From NCBI GenBank assembly GCA_017552535.1, contig JAFZPV010000043.1, positions 25,577 to 89,576 on the forward strand: 64,000 bases of DNA, given 5' to 3'. Of this stretch, positions 59,559 to 64,000 are shown one piece after another. Each line of letters starts with the position of its first letter. The first letter of the stretch is position 1. The DNA comes from Clostridia bacterium (GTDB taxonomy: Bacteria; Bacillota; Clostridia; Christensenellales; Aristaeellaceae). Both the position numbers and the translations under genes were made by a program. The notes under the pieces were generated by a model. That model worked only from the letters and a program-made list of their open reading frames with translations. It did no database searches and was not told the origin of the DNA.

Positions 59559-59574
59559 GGTTTTGGTGATGTGC

Positions 59575-60000
59575 TCAGTCGTCAACTACGACGCCCATGC
59601 TGCGGGCGGTGCCGGCCACCATGCTCATGGCGGCTTCGACGGAGGCGGCGTTCAGGTCGGGCATTTTCAGCTCGGCGATCTCTTTGACCTGGGCCTTGGA
59701 GATGTGCGCAACCTTGTCTTTATTCGGACGGCCGGAAGCGTGCTCGATGCCGCAGGCCTTCTTGATGAGAACGGCGGCAGGGGGCGTTTTGCAGATGAAG
59801 GTGAAGGAACGATCCTGATAAACGGTAATCACTACCGGGATCACCAGGCCCACCTGCTTCGCGGTGCGGTCGTTGAATTCCTTGCAGAATCCGGGGATGT
59901 TCACGCCGTGCTGACCGAGAGCCGGGCCGATAGGCGGCGCGGGGGTAGCTTTGCCGGCGTTGACCTGCAGCTTGATCAGCGCAGTAACTTTCTTCGCCAT
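59575..60000 (-). CDS. rplK: Ribosomal protein L11
   Basis: A 141-residue protein of the GTPase-associated centre. The [32 protein letters not shown] opening and the C-terminal [18 protein letters not shown] are diagnostic. AAGGAGG precedes the ATG. The upstream gap to nusG (108 bases) holds two features: a hairpin near 60092-60108 right after the nusG stop, and the leader element at 60023-60058. Confidence 0.98.
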   Translation of the reverse strand: MAKKVTALIKLQVNAGKATPAPPIGPALGQHGVNIPGFCKEFNDRTAKQVGLVIPVVITVYQDRSFTFICKTPPAAVLIKKACGIEHASGRPNKDKVAHISKAQVKEIAELKMPDLNAASVEAAMSMVAGTARSMGVVVDD

Positions 60001-60022
60001 GGGGTTATCCTCCTTAAACTAA

Positions 60023-60058
60023 TGTGGTGTGTAGCGGAGCTCTTTCGGCTCCTCCCAC
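60023..60058 (-). promoter_or_regulatory. Candidate L1-binding leader upstream of rplK
   Basis: Minus strand GTGGGAGG, an inner GGAGC/GCTCC hairpin, and ACCACA, a layout known from Firmicute rplK leaders. Two copies (see 59529-59558) in one operon support translational control by L1. Confidence 0.55.
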
Positions 60059-60108
60059 TTCCTGAAAGCCCGTAGGCTTGCAAGCGGATCGTAAAGCGCT
60101 GAGCGCTT

Positions 60109-60642
60109 TTACAGCCCGACGCGGACGACTTCGTCCAGCGCGAGCTCCACGTTGGTGGCGCGGTTGAGCATTTCCACCACCACCGTCACACGCTTGGCGA
60201 CGGAATCGATGGCGGACACGCGGCCCGTGAAGTTCTCAAACACGCCGGTCAATATGCGCACGTCGTCGCCGACCTCTACGTCAAGGCGGGTCACAGGCGC
60301 GCTGGCCATGAGGTTGGCGTAGTCTTCATCGGAGAGAGGAGAGGGCTTGCTGCCCGTGCCCACGAAACCGGTGACGCCGCGGGTGTTGCGCACGCGGTAC
60401 CAGGATTCGTTGGTCATCACCATGTGCACCAGCACATAGCCGGGCATGCGCTTGCGCTGGACGATATGGCTTTTGCCGTTTTTGATCTCCAGCACTTCCT
60501 CCTGCGGGATCTCCACCGAACCGATCAGACCCTGCATACTGGTGGTGTTCTCGACAGTTTTTTCGATGTTGGCCTTCACCTTATTCTCATATCCGGAATA
60601 GGTGTGCACAACATACCATTTCATTTCGGCAGTATCTGCCAT
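60109..60642 (-). CDS. nusG: Transcription termination/antitermination factor NusG
   Basis: A 177-residue protein that links RNA polymerase with the ribosome or Rho. The N-terminal NGN domain has KWYVVHTYSGYENKVKANIEK (residues 8-28) and RKRMPGYVLVHMVM; the C-terminal KOW domain has VEVGDDVRILTGVFENFTGRVSAID. The gene lies 15 bases after secE, in the usual order, with a ribosome binding site in the gap. Confidence 0.98.
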   Translation of the reverse strand: MADTAEMKWYVVHTYSGYENKVKANIEKTVENTTSMQGLIGSVEIPQEEVLEIKNGKSHIVQRKRMPGYVLVHMVMTNESWYRVRNTRGVTGFVGTGSKPSPLSDEDYANLMASAPVTRLDVEVGDDVRILTGVFENFTGRVSAIDSVAKRVTVVVEMLNRATNVELALDEVVRVGL

Positions 60643-60657
60643 GCTGCTGTCCTCGCT

Positions 60658-60912
60658 TTAGCCCGTGATCAGCCTGACCAGAGCGCTGGCGCCCATGTCG
60701 AATACGCCGATGATCACGCCCATGATGACCAGGAAGATCAGAACCACCAGAGAGTAGTTGATCAGCGCGCTCTTGGTAGGCCAGGTGACCTTCTTGAGCT
60801 CGTGATACATATTGTAGAAAGCCTTGCCGATCTTCTGGAAGAAACGGGTCAGAAAGTTGCCTTCCTTCTTCTCGTCCTTCTTGACCTGCTTGACATCCTT
60901 TTCAGCTGCCAT
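60658..60912 (-). CDS. secE: Preprotein translocase subunit SecE
   Basis: An 84-residue membrane protein of the SecYEG translocon. It has a basic N-terminus, an amphipathic segment with the conserved ELKKVTWPTKSALINYS, and one transmembrane helix (about residues 54-75), as usual for the short single-helix SecE of Gram-positive bacteria. I start at the ATG at 60912, preceded by AAGGA; a longer reading frame upstream has no family similarity. Confidence 0.95.
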   Translation of the reverse strand: MAAEKDVKQVKKDEKKEGNFLTRFFQKIGKAFYNMYHELKKVTWPTKSALINYSLVVLIFLVIMGVIIGVFDMGASALVRLITG

Positions 60913-61005
60913 GCAATTCACATCCTTATCAAGAGTCTGGGGTGCGCGCCAAAGACCCTTCCGCATTTTCCAACGCGGGGGCACCCTTGATCGCGCTCAG
61001 GGGGA

Positions 61006-61167
61006 TTACTTCGCTTCTTTATGGGCGGTGTGCTTCCTGCAGAAGCGGCAGTACTTGTTCATCTCGAGACGGTCGGGATCGTTCTTTTTGTTCTTGATGG
61101 TGTTGTAGTTGCGCTGCTTGCACTCAGAGCAGGCCAGCACTACCTTTACTCTCTTATCCGATGCCAT
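61006..61167 (-). CDS. rpmG: Ribosomal protein L33, zinc-ribbon form
   Basis: A 53-residue large-subunit protein. Two CxxC pairs (Cys13/Cys16 in ACSEC and Cys40/Cys43 in YCRFC) make this the zinc-binding C+ form. Other hallmarks are [23 protein letters not shown] near the start. AGGAGG is upstream of the ATG. It is the first gene of the group ending with rplA, 93 bases upstream of secE; the gap is structured (TCAAGGGTGC pairing with GCAC/CTTGA parts and an inner CCGC/GCGG hairpin). Confidence 0.97.
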   Translation of the reverse strand: MASDKRVKVVLACSECKQRNYNTIKNKKNDPDRLEMNKYCRFCRKHTAHKEAK

Positions 61168-61192
61168 GGTGACACCTCCTGTTTATAGTCAT

Positions 61193-61218
61193 AGCGCCCG
61201 CATCATGCGAAGGGCGCT
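61193..61218 (-). promoter_or_regulatory. Leader hairpin of rpmG
   Basis: AGCGCCC/GGGCGCT with an inner GCAT/ATGC pair, in the 5' leader of rpmG. On the minus strand an A-run precedes it and no T-run follows, so it is not a terminator of the ribosomal operon; on the plus strand five T follow, so it could stop antisense transcripts. Confidence 0.5.
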
Positions 61219-61266
61219 TTTTGTGTCCACAACAAAAGCAACCCATACGGTTGGGCAGACTTTGAT

Positions 61267-61295
61267 ATTATATATGATGATCGGGGAGATTGCAA
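61267..61295 (-). promoter_or_regulatory. Promoter of the rpmG-secE-nusG-rplK-rplA group
   Basis: Minus strand TTGCAA, 17 bases, TATAAT, about 100 bases before the rpmG start codon. Confidence 0.75.
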
Positions 61296-61345
61296 GATGC
61301 AACGAGAAAGTTTACATGCATTTAGTGTTCTGCTTCAAAAGTTCA

Positions 61346-62404
61346 TTACAGGCAGCTATAAAGCGCGTCCCGCAGGCCTGCATACAGGTATACTTCGTCC
61401 GCACCCAGCACGTTCGTGAAAAAGCACATGCTCACCCCGCGCCCAATGTCCATCAGCGCGTAGGCGCCCGCCGCGCCGCCCCAGCCCACGTCCGTGAATT
61501 GACTGCCCTCAAGCGGCACGCGCAGCCCAAGCCCGTAGCCGTAGCCGGCCAGCTGGGGCCAGCAGAAGTCCCGGCGGGCGGCGGGCGTGAGGGTATCCTG
61601 ACACATGAGGGCAAGGGAGGAAGCCGATATCAGGCGGCCCGTGCACAGCGCGTCCAGAAAGCGGATGAAGTCCCCGGCGGAGGTCACCAGCCCCGCCCCG
61701 CCGCTGTCGTAGAGAGGGGAGGGGGCATAGGTCATGTCGAAGGGAATGGATGCATAGCCGCCGTTTACCGCCCTGTACAGCGGCGTGAGCGCGCTCAGGT
61801 CTTCCACCTCGGAAAGGAAGCAGCTGTGCCTTAGGCCCAGGGGCCCGAAAAGCTTCTGCCTGAAAACATCCCGGAGCTTCATGCCGTATACCGTCTCCAG
61901 CAGCGCGCCCAGCACGTCGTGGCTGAGTCCGTACACCCAGTGCTCGCCGGGATCGCACAGAAGCGGCTGATCGGCCAGGGCGTTTACGGCGAAGTGCGTA
62001 TCGCCCGCGGGCAGAAGGCGGATGTCGGGGCCAAAGCCCGCGCTCATAGACATGAGGGTGCGCACCGTCACAGGGCGAACCGCGTCCCGTATGCGTTTTC
62101 CGCCGGGCAGCGCCTCCGCGACGCGCATGCGGCTGAACGCGGGCAGGTAGGTTCCAAGCGGCTCGTCCAGCCCCAGCCGCCCTTCTTCCCGTGCCATCAT
62201 GGCGCAGGCGCAGGTCATGAGCTTGGTGAGGGAGTAGGCGGGCCAGACCTCGGTGCCGTCCGTTTCGATTTCGTTTTCCGCGTCCGAAAAGCCGGTTCGG
62301 TATTCAAACAGCGCCTGCCCCCGGGCCCGGACGCGCACGTCCGCGCCTGGCAGGCGCACAAGGCAGGCTTCGTCCACAAACGATTTGAGAGGTGAAAAGT
62401 TCAT
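61346..62404 (-). CDS. Serine hydrolase of the class C beta-lactamase family
   Basis: A 352-residue protein of the beta-lactamase/D-alanyl-D-alanine peptidase/esterase superfamily. The catalytic SxxK is SLTK (Ser58, Lys61). Where most relatives have YxN, the corresponding site reads YGLS, so hydrolysis of beta-lactams is not supported; DVGWGGAAGAY is near the third (HxG-like) motif. There is no signal peptide, hence a cytoplasmic esterase or peptidase is more likely. It begins two bases from the PHP gene stop on the same strand (TAATATG), so the two are probably co-translated. Confidence 0.85.
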   Translation of the reverse strand: MNFSPLKSFVDEACLVRLPGADVRVRARGQALFEYRTGFSDAENEIETDGTEVWPAYSLTKLMTCACAMMAREEGRLGLDEPLGTYLPAFSRMRVAEALPGGKRIRDAVRPVTVRTLMSMSAGFGPDIRLLPAGDTHFAVNALADQPLLCDPGEHWVYGLSHDVLGALLETVYGMKLRDVFRQKLFGPLGLRHSCFLSEVEDLSALTPLYRAVNGGYASIPFDMTYAPSPLYDSGGAGLVTSAGDFIRFLDALCTGRLISASSLALMCQDTLTPAARRDFCWPQLAGYGYGLGLRVPLEGSQFTDVGWGGAAGAYALMDIGRGVSMCFFTNVLGADEVYLYAGLRDALYSCL

Positions 62405-62405
62405 A

Positions 62406-63236
62406 TTACATAAGGCTCACGGTCTCAAACAGCCTGTCGCCCTTGCCCAGAGCGAGGCATTCCGTAAATCCGGCCGCGCGCATATACTCCGGGGCGATAT
62501 CAAAGAACGCGTCCAGCTGGTGGGCCCGGTGGCAGTCCGAAGAGGGGATCACCTGCCCGCCCAGTTCGCGCCAGAAGGCAAGCAGCGGCTGCACCGGATA
62601 AGGGCAGGGCTGGCCTGAGCGCGCCATGCCGCCGGTATTCACCTCCAGCACGCGGCAAGAACGGATCATGAGCCGCATGGCCTCTTTTCCGCAGTCGATC
62701 AGCGCGCCGTCCTCTTTGAACCAGTGCCGCTTGCGGTTGCTTTTGCAGATCAGGTCGAAGTGGGCGATGATGGCGGGAGGCTTTTTCTCCACAAAGTCGG
62801 CATAGTCTTTGAAATACCTCTCGATCGCCCTGTCCCAGGAGCCGTCGAATGCCCGGGCGACGTAGGCCTCCAGCAGGTCAGCATCCCCGTCCACGGCGGC
62901 AAAATCGCCGTTTCGCGAGGTAAGATAGTGGTTCGCGCCGATAAAGTAATCCAGCCCTTCGCCGCTTTCGGGGGACATGCGGTCGATCTCAAGCCCCAGC
63001 CAGATGCGGATGCGGCCTTCGTATTCCCTGCGCAGAGACAGGATTTCGTTTATGTAGCGCTTGCGGTTCGGGTCGGTCAGGCCGTACAGGGGCTCGATGT
63101 CCGGCTGGTAGGCGTGCTCGGAAAAGCCAAGCGACGTAAAGCCCAATTCCAGCGCGCGCTTGATCATGTCCCGTGCGGGGCTCTTGCCGTCGACGTAATC
63201 CGTATGGGTGTGGGGATTCGATCTGATCATATACAT
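62406..63236 (-). CDS. PHP-domain phosphatase, histidinol-phosphatase (HisK) like
   Basis: A 276-residue metal-dependent phosphoesterase of the PHP superfamily. The metal motifs are visible: NPHTHTDY (residues 7-14), SEHAY near 39, GLEID near 80, the ANHYL loop, AHFDLI, and SSDCHRA near the end. This fits the class with L-histidinol phosphatase, but no other histidine-biosynthesis gene is nearby, so another phosphate ester is possible. It is followed directly by the serine hydrolase gene and separated from the next minus-strand gene by a terminator. Confidence 0.85.
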   Translation of the reverse strand: MYMIRSNPHTHTDYVDGKSPARDMIKRALELGFTSLGFSEHAYQPDIEPLYGLTDPNRKRYINEILSLRREYEGRIRIWLGLEIDRMSPESGEGLDYFIGANHYLTSRNGDFAAVDGDADLLEAYVARAFDGSWDRAIERYFKDYADFVEKKPPAIIAHFDLICKSNRKRHWFKEDGALIDCGKEAMRLMIRSCRVLEVNTGGMARSGQPCPYPVQPLLAFWRELGGQVIPSSDCHRAHQLDAFFDIAPEYMRAAGFTECLALGKGDRLFETVSLM

Positions 63237-63239
63237 ACC

Positions 63240-63267
63240 AAAAACCCGGCGGCCGACAGACCGCCGG
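63240..63267 (-). terminator. Terminator after the small P-loop gene
   Basis: Minus strand: CCGGCGG/CCGCCGG stem, 8-base loop, then G and five T. Confidence 0.85.
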
Positions 63268-63289
63268 AATACTTCCTTTCCGGAAAAGT

Positions 63290-63712
63290 TCAGATCACGT
63301 ACCGGGCCACGTAGGGCGGCAGGGCGTCCAGGCTGCAGGATACGTTAAAGATGAAATTGCAGTGGCTGTGCTCGCTCAGCGCGTCCAGGCGCGAAAAGAA
63401 GCTCTCCGTTTCTTCCAGGGACGTGGACTTGATCAGTTTTAAAAACGCGTCCACGCACACCAGCGTGATGTCGTAATTGACCGCCAGCATGCCGCTCAAA
63501 AAGCCCAGGAACACGTCTGCCGTGCCGCCGCGCACGCCTTCGTATTCGCCCGCGTCCACAAAGCGGATCTCGTGGCGAAGGTCGTACATATAGCGCTTGT
63601 CGTCGTCGATGAACACCACCAGCCCGTGCTCGCTTTTGAGGGCGTCGTTGGCGATGTCGATCAGGCGCTTGGTCTTTCCGGTGCCTTTGTTGCCGGCGAT
63701 AACCTGAATCAT
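63290..63712 (-). CDS. Small P-loop ATPase-like protein
   Basis: A 140-residue conserved clostridial protein with Walker A GNKGTGKT at residues 7-14 right after the first strand, and a probable Walker B strand (YDITLVCVDAFL). Similar proteins are sometimes labelled PilT-like, but the pilus-retraction hallmarks are missing. The length is too short for a full AAA+ protein. It has its own promoter and terminator. Function unknown. Confidence 0.75.
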   Translation of the reverse strand: MIQVIAGNKGTGKTKRLIDIANDALKSEHGLVVFIDDDKRYMYDLRHEIRFVDAGEYEGVRGGTADVFLGFLSGMLAVNYDITLVCVDAFLKLIKSTSLEETESFFSRLDALSEHSHCNFIFNVSCSLDALPPYVARYVI

Positions 63713-63755
63713 ATCAAATCACTCCGATCCATGATGATTTGGTCCTTCTGCCTTT

Positions 63756-63784
63756 ATTATACTCCACACTCCGGCAAAATGCAA
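63756..63784 (-). promoter_or_regulatory. Promoter of the small P-loop gene
   Basis: Minus strand TTGCAT, 17 bases, TATAAT, about 44 bases before the start codon. Another member of the TTGCAT group. Confidence 0.75.
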
Positions 63785-63918
63785 GAACTTGTTCCGCTTC
63801 GCCGCCGGCAGGGGAAAACCGGCTGCGCACAGGGGCGAAAACGCATATCAGCTGAACTGTTGTCAATAATGCTGTCAATAGCGCAAAACCAAGGCATTTG
63901 ACCCCAGGTAAAAACATG

Positions 63919-63956
63919 AAAAACCCCTCGATTTCTGCATGAAATCAGGGGTTTTT
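63919..63956 (-). terminator. Terminator after the tRNA
   Basis: A long hairpin (AAAAACCCC and ATTTC arms pairing with GAAAT and GGGGTTTTT) begins two bases after the tRNA 3' end and ends in five T on the minus strand. Confidence 0.9.
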
Positions 63957-63958
63957 GC

Positions 63959-64000
63959 TCGAGGTGACGGGATTTGAACCCACGGCCTTTTGGTCCCGAA
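63959..64000 (-). tRNA. tRNA-Pro, 3' portion (anticodon CGG)
   Basis: The last 42 bases are the 3' end of a tRNA on the minus strand: anticodon loop TTCGGGA (anticodon CGG followed by G, as in proline tRNAs), variable loop AGGCC, T arm with TTCAAAT, acceptor strand CACCTCG and discriminator A. The CCA is not encoded. The 5' half lies beyond the window edge, so identity rests on the loop and the likeness to tRNA-Pro. Confidence 0.78.

Noticed and set aside
60913-61005. A tRNA-Trp between rpmG and secE
   Set aside because: This is a frequent site for it, but the sequence lacks D- and T-arm motifs (no GTTCRA-type loop) and only forms irregular hairpins.
61346-62404. A beta-lactamase
   Set aside because: SxxK is present but the YxN motif is altered, and there is no signal peptide.

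Overview
The window reads as a chromosomal segment of a GC-rich, Gram-positive-type anaerobe of the Bacillota, most likely an uncultured Clostridia member. The signs are LplB/LplC/YtcQ and MalEFG-type sugar importers, an MsmX-type ATPase, RpiR and BlaI/M56 regulators, XpaC, strong GGAGG ribosome binding sites, a Cys-type sulfatase and a zinc-ribbon L33. No species can be named from the sequence alone. There is no CRISPR array, insertion sequence or phage.

Layout. 1-10.5 kb: a sugar importer (permease pair and binding protein, running off the left edge), two translationally coupled GH106-like glycosidases, a Gfo/Idh/MocA dehydrogenase and a divergent PfkB kinase. 10.7-16.9 kb: a same-strand run of small accessory enzymes (AraC/GyrI regulator, hypothetical, S51 peptidase, a frameshifted methyltransferase, GNAT, CHAP-like, deaminase, P-loop kinase-like, APH-type phosphotransferase), closed by a perfect bidirectional terminator. 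17-21.9 kb: isocitrate dehydrogenase and aconitase, divergent from citrate synthase, i.e. the citrate-to-2-oxoglutarate branch. 22-34 kb: a short pyrophosphatase-like gene, an amidase, MsmX-MalG-MalF-MalE (the binding protein carries an extra C-terminal domain), a GH53 galactanase and an RpiR/HI0933/membrane-protein operon. 34-39.5 kb: a sulfatase and a second LplB-LplC-binding protein operon behind a consensus promoter.

39.5-50 kb: a ClC-family gene directly followed by a nine-gene Mrp/Mbh-type antiporter operon. Its first eight modules follow the order of the archaeal Mbh A-H sodium/proton module, but no hydrogenase or other redox subunit is present and three extra NuoL/M-type subunits follow instead. 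50-58.8 kb: XpaC-like protein, DUF1643, a palindromic repeat, BlaI with its promoter and operators, a BlaR1-like M56 protease whose outer part is two predicted beta-helix domains, a DMT exporter, a MATE transporter fused to an RsbW-like ATPase, and a stand-alone MetH-reactivation-like protein. 58.8-61.2 kb: rpmG-secE-nusG-rplK-rplA with two repeated leader elements that look like L1 sites. 61.3-64 kb: serine hydrolase, PHP phosphatase, a small P-loop protein, and the 3' part of a tRNA-Pro.

How it fits together (inference). The left and centre suggest uptake and breakdown of plant or host glycans, possibly pectin side chains: GH106-like enzymes, a GH53 galactanase, a sulfatase and three importers, of which only one has its own ATPase gene, so MsmX may serve all. 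The most unusual items are the redox-less Mbh-like antiporter operon with its ClC gene, the M56/beta-helix sensor, and the MATE-ATPase fusion. A recurrent -35 element, TTGCAT, is seen at exact spacing from TATAAT in front of many genes here.
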